64,000 bases of DNA, from the NCBI RefSeq assembly GCF_008000935.1, contig NZ_CP042831.1, positions 2,914,001 through 2,978,000 on the forward strand, in the 5' to 3' direction. Below the pieces are notes generated by a model. That model saw only the letters and a list, made by a program, of their open reading frames with translations, made no database searches and had not been told where the DNA came from. The position numbers and the translations under genes are program-made. This stretch comes from Flavobacterium alkalisoli. Its GTDB lineage: Bacteria > Bacteroidota > Bacteroidia > Flavobacteriales > Flavobacteriaceae. Positions 43,492 through 53,142 of this stretch are shown here, piece by piece (position 1 is the stretch's first letter; each line of letters opens with the position of its first letter).

Positions 43492-44877
43492 TTACTGTAG
43501 GTTTTGACTAAAGTTGGAATCCATTAAATTGGTAAAGGCATTTTTAATGGTGCCGTCAGGATTCAGTATAATTGTTCGGTTTATTTTAGTAAGCACCCAT
43601 TTGTCTTTTAACGCCCTGAAATCGGAAGCCCTTAATTGGCAGGTGCTTTTAAAATCATACTCTTTAATCGATTTTTTCCACTCGGCATCTTCGTCTATAT
43701 TAACAGCAATAAAGTTTACATTAGGATGTTGCAGTTGTAAAGCATTTACTTTATTGTGAACTAATTCTGTTCGGTTATTTGAACAACTACTCCAAAAGAA
43801 AATAACCGTTTCCTTATCGATATTATTATTGATGTCTACGTGATTATCATAAGAATCTACCAGAGTAATTTCAGGGAGTTTATTTCCGGTTTTTAAATTA
43901 CTTACAGCCTTACCAATACGCATTATCTCATTACTGTCGCTGTCATCGGTACAAAGCTCATCATAACGTTTAAGGAAAGCCTGATTATTGATCATATTCT
44001 GGTCTTCAAGCAGGTAATTAAAGGCTAGGGTGTTTAAAACCTGATTTTTCACAGATTGGTTGGTAAAGACTGAATCGGCGACATTAAGCTTAATAATGTT
44101 TATCTCTAACGAATCTCTTTTTGCTGTGTCCTGATATTTATCCTGAGCAATATTATTTATCATTGCTGTTACATATCTCATAAATGGGGAGTAGTTCGTT
44201 AGTCGCGGATCATCAAGCGCTACATCTTTCCTGAAGTCATAAAAATCATCTGGCATATGGTTCCTAACATCTTCACCGGTATGTCTTTTGTGAATATAAG
44301 GATAGTATTCCCTTTTGGTGTAGTAATTAAGCTCAACTCTTGATTTGGCATAAAAATCAAAATCATCGTTCCAGCCAATTCTTTGTTTTTCTGCAATATA
44401 GTACGATGTTCTTTTTACGTTTACCGAATCTATCGTGCGCATAAAATCTTTTAGATTGTAATCATATATGGCTGCAGATTTGGTACGGTCTTTTTCATTC
44501 ATAAGGAAAAGCTCCATCATGAAATTGTTTTTCTCGTTACCTCGGCCGCTAAACACTAAAGATTCATCAAAGTATCTGGCATTTATATTAACCATAATAC
44601 TGTCGTTCTTATCGAAGTAGACGTATTGAAAATCAGGTTCGTTTTTAAAACTGTAAAGTCCAGGGGTAAGAGAATCAAATTTTACAAAAAATCTGTTCTT
44701 TTCATCAAGAGGTAAAGTATCTATAACTTTATTATTGCGACAGAAAAGGATATACCTGCACTGGGGGCTGGATACTTCGCCTCCAAAATATGCTTCATAG
44801 TTATCACCATTGCCGCATGAGGCAAGTGATAACGAAAAGACAAGAAGCAGTAGTAATTTTTTTCTTAATAGTTTCAT
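43492..44877 (-). CDS. Thioredoxin-fold (TlpA-like) lipoprotein
   Basis: 461 residues from ATG 44877. Lipobox LSLASC with lipidated Cys21. The N-terminal half is a DUF4369-like beta domain (YFDKNDSIMVNINARYF); the C-terminal third is a thioredoxin fold (GNKLPEITLVDSYDNHVDIN; VIFFWSSCSNN; NFIAVNIDEDAEWKKSI). The redox site has only the first Cys (SSCSNN), not CxxC, so disulfide exchange of the usual type is unlikely. It is probably in the periplasm. A TTG start at 44901 lies inside the promoter box. Confidence 0.8.
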   Translation of the reverse strand: MKLLRKKLLLLLVFSLSLASCGNGDNYEAYFGGEVSSPQCRYILFCRNNKVIDTLPLDEKNRFFVKFDSLTPGLYSFKNEPDFQYVYFDKNDSIMVNINARYFDESLVFSGRGNEKNNFMMELFLMNEKDRTKSAAIYDYNLKDFMRTIDSVNVKRTSYYIAEKQRIGWNDDFDFYAKSRVELNYYTKREYYPYIHKRHTGEDVRNHMPDDFYDFRKDVALDDPRLTNYSPFMRYVTAMINNIAQDKYQDTAKRDSLEINIIKLNVADSVFTNQSVKNQVLNTLAFNYLLEDQNMINNQAFLKRYDELCTDDSDSNEIMRIGKAVSNLKTGNKLPEITLVDSYDNHVDINNNIDKETVIFFWSSCSNNRTELVHNKVNALQLQHPNVNFIAVNIDEDAEWKKSIKEYDFKSTCQLRASDFRALKDKWVLTKINRTIILNPDGTIKNAFTNLMDSNFSQNLQ

Positions 44878-44898
44878 TGCGTCTTTTCCGTACTTTAA

Positions 44899-44906
44899 CA
44901 AAAATA
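44899..44906 (-). promoter_or_regulatory. -7 promoter box TATTTTTG
   Basis: Full match to TAnnTTTG, 21 nt before ATG 44877. Confidence 0.5.
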
Positions 44907-44953
44907 TTTTTTCTCATCTTCATATATTGTTAAAGGACAGTTAAAAATATTAG

Positions 44954-46648
<1,695 letters not shown>

Positions 46649-46654
46649 TAAAGA

Positions 46655-46683
46655 AAAAGCCCAAACGTAATGTTTGGGCTTTT
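46655..46683. terminator. Bidirectional terminator
   Basis: 12-bp stem AAAAGCCCAAAC (46655-46666) with GTTTGGGCTTTT (46672-46683), loop GTAAT, T-run on both strands. Confidence 0.9.
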
Positions 46684-46702
46684 TTATGCTTAATAATATT
46701 AT

Positions 46703-47392
46703 CTATTCTTTAGAAACGTTTGTTCCTTCGTTAGCATCCTCTTTTACAACAACTACCTTAGCTCTGAATCCTGTAGCAAGATTCCATTGACTTGAATGAA
46801 GAACATTCTTTTGGTCATCTACGATTCTGATGTCTGCTGTATTTGGTCCTGTTGTTCCCTGATTTAGTGCTTCAAATTCAATTTTATTGAATCCGGGCTG
46901 TAGTCTTATTTGAATAGCCGATGAGTTATTGGTGAGAACAAAGTCGCTTATTACAATATGATCGTTTATCCAGACCCTAATTCTGTCACCATCCTGAAGA
47001 CCAAAGTCAGCAACGTAGGAATTTATATATTCAGACTTTGTACGTATTTCACCTAAAAACTGATTCCCTTTATAGGCTTCACTCGATTCTCCCTGCTGTC
47101 TGATTTTTACGCGGTCTTCGTAGTTTTCACCGGAATCTGCATACTGCTTTTCAATAATCATGGGAGAAGTATCAGTCTTATCCACACCAATCTGAAAACG
47201 CGGGTCAAGCTCTTTTTTAGGGGGCTTTATGGTAAACATACTTGGTGTATTATCCTCTTTGGAAGGTTCCGGAGATACCTGAGGATCCTTTTCCCTAGGG
47301 ATAGCTATACCTCCCTGCGGCTTATCACCACCCTGGGCCATAACCTTAGGGCTAATGCATAAAAAAAGGAATAGTATAACAAGGTATTTCAT
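46703..47392 (-). CDS. Exported protein of unknown function
   Basis: 229 residues with signal peptide MKYLVILFLFLCISPKVMAQ. A Pro/Ser/Lys-rich linker (EPSKEDNTPSMFTIKPPKKE) precedes a beta-sheet domain (FGLQDGDRIRVWINDHIVIS; IQIRLQPGFNKIEFEALNQG; TADIRIVDDQKNVLHS). No function assigned; it resembles a carbohydrate- or peptide-binding C-terminal domain. Found downstream of the ABC-F gene by convergence only. Confidence 0.72.
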   Translation of the reverse strand: MKYLVILFLFLCISPKVMAQGGDKPQGGIAIPREKDPQVSPEPSKEDNTPSMFTIKPPKKELDPRFQIGVDKTDTSPMIIEKQYADSGENYEDRVKIRQQGESSEAYKGNQFLGEIRTKSEYINSYVADFGLQDGDRIRVWINDHIVISDFVLTNNSSAIQIRLQPGFNKIEFEALNQGTTGPNTADIRIVDDQKNVLHSSQWNLATGFRAKVVVVKEDANEGTNVSKE

Positions 47393-47505
47393 AATATGTT
47401 TTTTGAACTAAAATAGTGTAAGCAATTAACATGCCTAAAAATTAGCCAATACAAATTAATAAAAAATAAGTCAATAAGTATTAAAGTGTAACAACGTAAA
47501 AGCCG

Positions 47506-48036
47506 TTATTTTATTTCTGCTTTAATTTCCCATAACTTCACTACCTGTTCAAACGTGATGGAGCCGGGAGTTGTAACATACTCTTTTACGAGTTTAAAAC
47601 CTGCTTTTTCCAAACTCCTGTTCGGGGAAGGGTTAAAGGCGTTGGGCTGGCAATACACCTTTTTAAGTTTTATATTATCGAAATAGTAGGGCAGGGTCAT
47701 TTTTATAAAATCTACACCATAACCATTATTCCTGTAATCAGTATTCCAAATATGTAAATGCATAAAACCATGATCTCCGTAAGTTAATGGGTTTAAATTA
47801 CTATGCCCTATAGGTTCATCATTCACACACCATACTACTCCGTATACTTTCTTTTCTTCATAGGGCAGTGTAAGCTGTGTTTGAAGCATTGCAGTAAAAT
47901 CTTCTCTGGCAGGAAGCTTTTCTATATCAACCCCCATATTAATAAGATATTCCTTATTAGCTTTAAACCAGTAATCAGCAATTAGTTTTACATCTTTATC
48001 TTGGATTTCCCGTACAGATAATTTATTTTTAAGCAT
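47506..48036 (-). CDS. GNAT family N-acetyltransferase
   Basis: 176 residues. GNAT features: SVREIQDKDVKLIADYWFKA, GVVWCVNDEPIGHSNLNPL, LHIWNTDYRNNGYGVDFIKM (acetyl-CoA loop, RNNGYG) and CQPNAFNPSPNRSLEKAGFK. Acceptor unknown; this looks like the RimJ/RimL protein/ribosomal-type branch. Cytosolic. Divergent to the serine hydrolase gene at 48064. Confidence 0.88.
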   Translation of the reverse strand: MLKNKLSVREIQDKDVKLIADYWFKANKEYLINMGVDIEKLPAREDFTAMLQTQLTLPYEEKKVYGVVWCVNDEPIGHSNLNPLTYGDHGFMHLHIWNTDYRNNGYGVDFIKMTLPYYFDNIKLKKVYCQPNAFNPSPNRSLEKAGFKLVKEYVTTPGSITFEQVVKLWEIKAEIK

Positions 48037-48063
48037 ATTTGTCTTCTAATTTACCCCAAGTTA

Positions 48064-49170
48064 ATGAAAAAGTTACCAATCATTCTCAGTTTACTATTTT
48101 TAACATTATGTTGTGTTTCCTGCAAAGTCGGACGTTTTGTATACTACAATCTTGCAAATATTACCGATTATAAAATATTTCCTTCACGTCCTCTTGTAAA
48201 TGATTCAATAGTGTTTCATTACTATACAACAGAGCAGGACAAAGCAAAGGTTCCTAAGAAAATTAATTACAACGGAAGTGAAGTTGCTTTTGATGATTTT
48301 CTTGCTGATAATAAAACAGTAGCTTTTTTGATTATCAAAAACGATACAATTCAGTACGAAAAGTATTTTAATGGGTATGAGCAGGAGTCGATTATAGCAT
48401 CGTTTTCTATGGCAAAATCGGTAACTTCAATACTTATAGGGTGTGCTCTGGATGACGGCTTTATAAAATCGGTTGATGAACCGGTTGTTAATTATGTTCC
48501 TGAACTTAAGGATAACGGGCTTGAAAAAGTTACCATAAAACACTTATTACAAATGTCAAGCGGAATTAAGTGTGAAGAAAGCTATATAAACCCTTTTGGG
48601 GATGCGGCTACCTATTATTATGGTACTGATTTGAGGAAAGCTTTAAGTAAAATGAAACCTGAACGTGAGCCCGGAACAGAATTTTCATACAGCAGTTGTG
48701 ATACACAATTATTAGGTTTGGTTTTAGAGCGCTCTTTAAAAGGAGAAACAATTACCGAATATCTTGATGAAAAAATATGGAAACCACTTGGTATGGAATA
48801 TGATGCTTCCTGGAGCCTGGACAGGGAGAAAAACGGTTTGGAAAAAACCTTTTGCTGTATTAATGCAAGAGCAAGGGATTTCTCTAAAATAGGAAGATTA
48901 TACCTTAATAAAGGAAACTGGAACGGTAAACAGATTGTATCAGAAAATTGGGTAGAGGAATCTACAAAACCCGATACTGGATTGGGGAATGTTGATTATT
49001 ACAAATACCAATGGTGGCTTTCTTCCGGAGGCAGTTATATGGCAAAAGGGCTTTTAGGGCAGTTTATCTATGTATACCCTTCTAAAGATCTTATAATTGT
49101 ACGATTAGGTAAAAACTATGGGGAAGTAGCCTGGCCGGAATTACTAACCAGCCTTGCAGAAAATTATTAA
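48064..49170 (+). CDS. Serine hydrolase, beta-lactamase/penicillin-binding fold, lipoprotein
   Basis: 368 residues with lipobox LCCVSC (Cys20). Class C beta-lactamase-type residues: SxxK as Ser115-Met-Ala-Lys118, YxS as Tyr209-Ser-Ser211, and a Gly-rich third segment (AKGLLGQFIYVYP) in the KTG/HxG place. Such enzymes act on D-amino acid peptides or esters in the periplasm; a true beta-lactamase activity is not implied. The stop abuts a 55-residue gene on the other strand. Confidence 0.9.
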   Translation: MKKLPIILSLLFLTLCCVSCKVGRFVYYNLANITDYKIFPSRPLVNDSIVFHYYTTEQDKAKVPKKINYNGSEVAFDDFLADNKTVAFLIIKNDTIQYEKYFNGYEQESIIASFSMAKSVTSILIGCALDDGFIKSVDEPVVNYVPELKDNGLEKVTIKHLLQMSSGIKCEESYINPFGDAATYYYGTDLRKALSKMKPEREPGTEFSYSSCDTQLLGLVLERSLKGETITEYLDEKIWKPLGMEYDASWSLDREKNGLEKTFCCINARARDFSKIGRLYLNKGNWNGKQIVSENWVEESTKPDTGLGNVDYYKYQWWLSSGGSYMAKGLLGQFIYVYPSKDLIIVRLGKNYGEVAWPELLTSLAENY

Positions 49171-49338
49171 TTATCTGTGTCTGCCTGATCGGTTTTTTTC
49201 TGCAAACCAGTCGTTTATACTGTCTTTTTCGTCTCTGAAATCTTCCCTTGTTGGCTCACCTGACTTGTCATAATGCGCGTTGTTATCTACATTATCACTT
49301 GATTTAGTTGTGCCCTCATGTTTTTTATCTTCTTCCAT
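49171..49338 (-). CDS. Small hydrophilic protein of unknown function
   Basis: 55 residues, MEEDKKHEGTTKSSDNVDNN at the start, highly charged throughout and ending in WFAEKNRSGRHR. It has a normal ATG and stop, codon use like its neighbours, and is the same kind of short, likely disordered protein as the 64-residue one at 24206. No partner is known. Stop codon directly beside the convergent hydrolase stop. Confidence 0.55.
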   Translation of the reverse strand: MEEDKKHEGTTKSSDNVDNNAHYDKSGEPTREDFRDEKDSINDWFAEKNRSGRHR

Positions 49339-49407
49339 AAATATTTTTTTAAAGTGTAATATTAGGAATTTGAAGAACTTCTTTTTGTTAAGAATGACCT
49401 AAAATTA

Positions 49408-50274
49408 CTAGTAAATAAGCTCCTCGACGTTTTTTTGTATCATTTCTGCCAGTTTTGCAGTAGGTAGGTCATTTGGATCATAACCAAACGGATCTTCAAT
49501 TTCTTCTGCGATAAGCTCCAAACTTGCCAGCACATAAAATATTATAGTTACAACAGGTATTACCAGATAGCCTAACATAAAAACATATCCGAAAGGAAGT
49601 GTCATAACATATATAAAAATAAACTTCTTTATAAAGGCACTGTAAGAATAGGGAATAGGAGTGTTTTTAATCCTTTCACAAATTCCGCAAATATCTGTTA
49701 GTGATTGTATTTCTGCATTTAATACGATAAGCTGGTCGCCTGTAATTTTTCCCTGCTCATATAGCTCATTCACTTTTGCTATTATGGTTTTAGCTATTTG
49801 ATTGGGTTTATGCTTGTAATGATCTGCGGCAAGTATAGCATCCTCAAAAAGTTCATGGCTTATATCAGCATTCTTTAAATGCAGGTTTAATACAGAAGAA
49901 TATGCAGGTATAAGTTTCCTGAAAATCTCCTTGTCTTCTTTAGCTTTAATCATTACAGCTACTTTAATGGCCAAATTACGACTATTGTTAACCAATGCAC
50001 CCCATGCTTTACGGCCTTCCCACCAGCGATCATAGGCAGTATTTGTCCTGAACACAAGCAATAAGGATATTACAAAACCCAATAGGGTATGCATTACCGT
50101 AATATTCTTTACATGGCTTAATTCAGAAAGTTGCCAATATTCCAGTTCTAAATAGGCTATGATAAAAGAATAGGCTGCAATACCCAGCATTATAGGTAAT
50201 AACTTCCTGAAAGTATCTCCCTTATGAAATCGGAATATAAAAGAAAACCACTCTTTAGGGTTGTATGTAATCAT
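49408..50274 (-). CDS. Bestrophin family ion channel
   Basis: 288 residues from ATG 50274. Characteristic N-terminal block: NPKEWFSFIFRFHKGDTFRK followed by helices and LVFRTNTAYDRWWEGRKAWG, then VNNSRNLA. Two hydrophobic pairs flank a cytosolic helical domain; the C-terminal half has FGYDPNDLPTAKL. Bacterial bestrophins are pentameric channels (sodium or anion). Promoter with TTTG 19 nt ahead of TAAATTTG (50302-50332). Confidence 0.9.
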   Translation of the reverse strand: MITYNPKEWFSFIFRFHKGDTFRKLLPIMLGIAAYSFIIAYLELEYWQLSELSHVKNITVMHTLLGFVISLLLVFRTNTAYDRWWEGRKAWGALVNNSRNLAIKVAVMIKAKEDKEIFRKLIPAYSSVLNLHLKNADISHELFEDAILAADHYKHKPNQIAKTIIAKVNELYEQGKITGDQLIVLNAEIQSLTDICGICERIKNTPIPYSYSAFIKKFIFIYVMTLPFGYVFMLGYLVIPVVTIIFYVLASLELIAEEIEDPFGYDPNDLPTAKLAEMIQKNVEELIY

Positions 50275-50301
50275 GGGGTTGGTTATAAATTGTTTGCAGC
50301 A

Positions 50302-50332
50302 CAAATTTATTTAAAGTTTGTTGTTGCACAAA
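50302..50332 (-). promoter_or_regulatory. Complete promoter TTTG-N19-TAAATTTG
   Basis: -7 box at 50302-50309 and a -33 TTTG at 50329-50332 (minus strand), spacing 19. It reads towards the bestrophin gene. Confidence 0.7.
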
Positions 50333-50334
50333 CA

Positions 50335-51618
50335 TTATTGAACAGCTTCTTTATAAACTTTCAAAACCCTTTCCCTCGCTTCTTTATGATCTACAATAGG
50401 CCTGTAGTCTAACTCCTGAAACTCAGGCACCCATTTCTTTATATACTTAAAATCTCCATCAAACTTTTTGGCCTGTTCTGTCGGGTTAAATACCCTAAAG
50501 TAAGGAGCAGCATCAACTCCACTTCCGGCTGCCCACTGCCAGTTACCTACATTACTGGACTGTTCATAGTCTAATAGTTTTTCAGCAAAATAGGCCTCAC
50601 CCCAACGCCAGTCAATAAGCAGATGTTTGCATAAAAAACTGGCAACAACCATTCTAACCCTGTTATGCATGTAACCGGTAGTATTAAGTTCACGCATACC
50701 GGCATCTACCATTGCATAACCTGTTTTCCCTTCACACCATGCCTTAAATTCCTTTTCGTTATTTCTCCATTTGATATTATCATATTTTGGACGGAAACTT
50801 TTATTTATTGTCTCCGGGAAATGCCACAATATCTGCATAAAAAACTCTCTCCATATGAGCTCATTTAAAAATGTTCCGTTTTTGCTTTCAAGGGCTTTTT
50901 TAACCAATTCCCTGATGCTTACAGAACCAAACCTTAAATGAGGACTCAAATAAGAGGTCCCGTCTATAGAGGGAATATTTCTGGTATCTTCATAATTATC
51001 TACAAGCGTAGGGGTAACGGTGTAAGGTTTTACCTTAATGTTACTTTCCGTAAAACCTAAATCTTTAAGTTCTAAAAAAGGATAGGAGTGTGGTGTTAAT
51101 TCAGATAATTTCTCTTCCGGATGATGTTGCCTTACATCCTTAACGGTAAACTTCTCTTTCCATTTTTTCATGTAAGGAGTGTAAACCACATACGGGTCAC
51201 TATCATCTTTAACTACTTCATCTTTTTCAAAAATGACCTGATCTTTAAAAGATTTAAAATCAACATTATTATCCTGTAATAATTGAAGTATTTGTTTATC
51301 TCTTTTTAAAGCATAAGGCTCATAATCATGATTGGTAAAAACAGCCTCAATATCATTTTCTGAAAGTAATTTTTTGAATACTTTTTCCGGAGTATCATAA
51401 AACACCGCTAACGATTTATTATGCTTTTTAAGTTCTGTATTTATCTGTTCCAATAACTGATGAATATAAGTAATCCTGGCATCATCTTTAGGCAATTCTT
51501 CAAGAATATTAGGATCAAAAATAAAAATAGGGAGTACTTCCTCTCCTGATGTTAAGGCTTCATATAAGCCTGTATTATCTTCTATGCGTAAATCCCTTCT
51601 AAACCAAAATATATTCAT
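50335..51618 (-). CDS. phrB: Deoxyribodipyrimidine photolyase/cryptochrome
   Basis: 427 residues. N-terminal antenna domain (MNIFWFRRDLRIEDN, LPIFIFDPNIL) and C-terminal FAD domain (TSYLSPHLRFGSVSIRELV, LIWREFFMQILWHFPE, NVGNWQWAAGSGVDAAPYF, RVFNPTEQAKKFD). It repairs UV-induced pyrimidine dimers using light. It starts 9 nt after the SRPBCC gene's stop; the two are one transcript, a common pairing in Bacteroidetes. Confidence 0.94.
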   Translation of the reverse strand: MNIFWFRRDLRIEDNTGLYEALTSGEEVLPIFIFDPNILEELPKDDARITYIHQLLEQINTELKKHNKSLAVFYDTPEKVFKKLLSENDIEAVFTNHDYEPYALKRDKQILQLLQDNNVDFKSFKDQVIFEKDEVVKDDSDPYVVYTPYMKKWKEKFTVKDVRQHHPEEKLSELTPHSYPFLELKDLGFTESNIKVKPYTVTPTLVDNYEDTRNIPSIDGTSYLSPHLRFGSVSIRELVKKALESKNGTFLNELIWREFFMQILWHFPETINKSFRPKYDNIKWRNNEKEFKAWCEGKTGYAMVDAGMRELNTTGYMHNRVRMVVASFLCKHLLIDWRWGEAYFAEKLLDYEQSSNVGNWQWAAGSGVDAAPYFRVFNPTEQAKKFDGDFKYIKKWVPEFQELDYRPIVDHKEARERVLKVYKEAVQ

Positions 51619-51627
51619 TTCTGTTCC

Positions 51628-52128
51628 TTATCCTTTAAATTCACCAAAAAGTTCAATTAATTTATTTTTCCTGTATTCAAAAATTTCCTCCAGCTTAGGT
51701 TTTACTAAGATAGGATGAGCCATTTTACCTAAAATTCCCATAGGAATTTTGTAATGTACTATATCTTCCATTTCAACCCCTCCCGGAATTTCTTTCAGGA
51801 AATGTTTATGATGCCAAAATTTATAGGGGCCATAGCGCTGCTCGTCTACAAAAAACTGTTTGTCTTGCACGTGAGTTATCTCTGTAATCCATTCCATTTT
51901 ATAACCTAACAAGGGAGTAATGGTATAATGGATAATCTGTCCGGCAAACATTTTTCTGTCGTCACCTGATAAAGTTACAAATCCCATTGAGGGAGGCGTA
52001 ATTACGGCAAGGTTTTTGGGAGTGGAAATAAAGTCCCAGGCTTCCTGTAAGCTTACGGGTAAATTTTGTTTTTTGTGTAGTGTATACAAATCTAAAACTT
52101 TTAAATGTTGCGTGAAGTTAGGAAACAC
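51628..52128 (-). CDS. SRPBCC-family protein beside the photolyase
   Basis: About 150-166 residues. Opening YTLHKKQNLPVSLQEAWDFI, then PKNLAVITPPSMGFVTLSG, AGQIIHYTITPLLGYKMEWI, HVQDKQFFVDEQRYGPYKFW, HKHFLKEIPGGVEMEDIVHY. This is the START/SRPBCC helix-grip fold, sometimes called a cell-division-inhibitor-like protein in photolyase loci; it binds a hydrophobic ligand. The start is unclear: GTG 52128 adds residues not usual for the family, while a TTG at 52089 gives the typical N-terminus but overlaps a TAGATTTG box (52087-52094). Confidence 0.82.
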   Translation of the reverse strand: MFPNFTQHLKVLDLYTLHKKQNLPVSLQEAWDFISTPKNLAVITPPSMGFVTLSGDDRKMFAGQIIHYTITPLLGYKMEWITEITHVQDKQFFVDEQRYGPYKFWHHKHFLKEIPGGVEMEDIVHYKIPMGILGKMAHPILVKPKLEEIFEYRKNKLIELFGEFKG

Positions 52129-52237
52129 AAGGGAAATTTAAGGTTTGTTCATCGCTATTTTTAGTATTTTTTAACACTCGTAAAACAGTTATTGATTAAT
52201 TTCGCAGTATATATTTCTATAAAAAATCAGACTCACA

Positions 52238-53092
52238 ATGAAAAAACTACTTATTGCAGGAGCTATAGTGCTGGGTTGCTTAACCGGAACAGCACAGGTA
52301 CGCACACCAATGGCCAGCCCTAATGCTAAAATTGAACAGACTGTAGGTCTTACAGATGTTAAAATTGATTATTCCCGCCCAAGTGCAAGAGGAAGATCAG
52401 TTTACGGAGAATTAGTTCCTTTCGGAAAACTTTGGAGAACAGGGGCTAACGCTAATACTTTAATTTCTTTTAGCGAAGATGTAGTTATTGCAGGTAAAAC
52501 CCTTCCTAAAGGTGAGTATGCTTTATATACTTTACCAAAAGCAGACAGCTGGGATATTATTTTCTATAAAGACACTAATAACTGGGGACTTCCTGAAAAA
52601 TGGGACGAGAACAAAGAGGCTTTAAGAGCTACTGTAAAACCTGAGTTCTTATCTAAAAACGTTGAGACATTTACTTTAAATATTGCCGACTTAGATAACG
52701 ATTATGCTAATCTTGAGCTTTCTTGGGAAAGAACTAAAGTTACGCTTAAATTTGAAGTACCTACTAAAAAAGTAGCTATTAAGAGTATTGAAACAGCTAT
52801 GGCTGGGCCATCTGCAAGTGACTACTTTGCAGCTGCGCAGTACTATTATCAGTCTGACGCTGATATGAACAAAGCTCTTGACTGGGTTAATAACGCTATT
52901 GCGAAAACGCCACAAGGACAAGATGTTCCTTATTATATCTTAAGACAAAAATCGCTTATCCAGGCTAAAATGGGGGATAAGAAGGGAGCTATAGAAACTG
53001 CTAAACAATCTCTTGCAGGAGCTGAAAAAGCTAACAACTTTGATTATGTAAAAATGAATAAAGACTCTATTCTTGAATGGAGCAGAAAATAA
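52238..53092 (+). CDS. DUF2911 secreted protein
   Basis: 284 residues with signal peptide (KKLLIAGAIVLGCLTGTAQV). DUF2911 features: KIDYSRPSARGRSVYGELVP, FGKLWRTGANANTLISFSED, GKTLPKGEYALYTLP, and a C-terminal TPR-like region (YFAAAQYYYQSDADMNKALD, GDKKGAIETAKQSLAGAEKA). Probably in the periplasm or on the surface; function not known. Codon use is optimised, suggesting abundance. A 7-of-8 promoter box (TAATTTCG) lies at 52197-52204. Confidence 0.88.
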   Translation: MKKLLIAGAIVLGCLTGTAQVRTPMASPNAKIEQTVGLTDVKIDYSRPSARGRSVYGELVPFGKLWRTGANANTLISFSEDVVIAGKTLPKGEYALYTLPKADSWDIIFYKDTNNWGLPEKWDENKEALRATVKPEFLSKNVETFTLNIADLDNDYANLELSWERTKVTLKFEVPTKKVAIKSIETAMAGPSASDYFAAAQYYYQSDADMNKALDWVNNAIAKTPQGQDVPYYILRQKSLIQAKMGDKKGAIETAKQSLAGAEKANNFDYVKMNKDSILEWSRK

Positions 53093-53110
53093 TCTGAGTA
53101 ATCAAATAAT

Positions 53111-53139
53111 AAAAAAGCAGGCTAAAAGCCTGCTTTTTT
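53111..53139. terminator. Bidirectional terminator
   Basis: Stem AAAAAAGCAGGCT (53111-53123) with AGCCTGCTTTTTT (53127-53139), loop AAA, T-runs on both strands. Separates the DUF2911 and symporter genes. Confidence 0.9.
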
Positions 53140-53142
53140 ATT

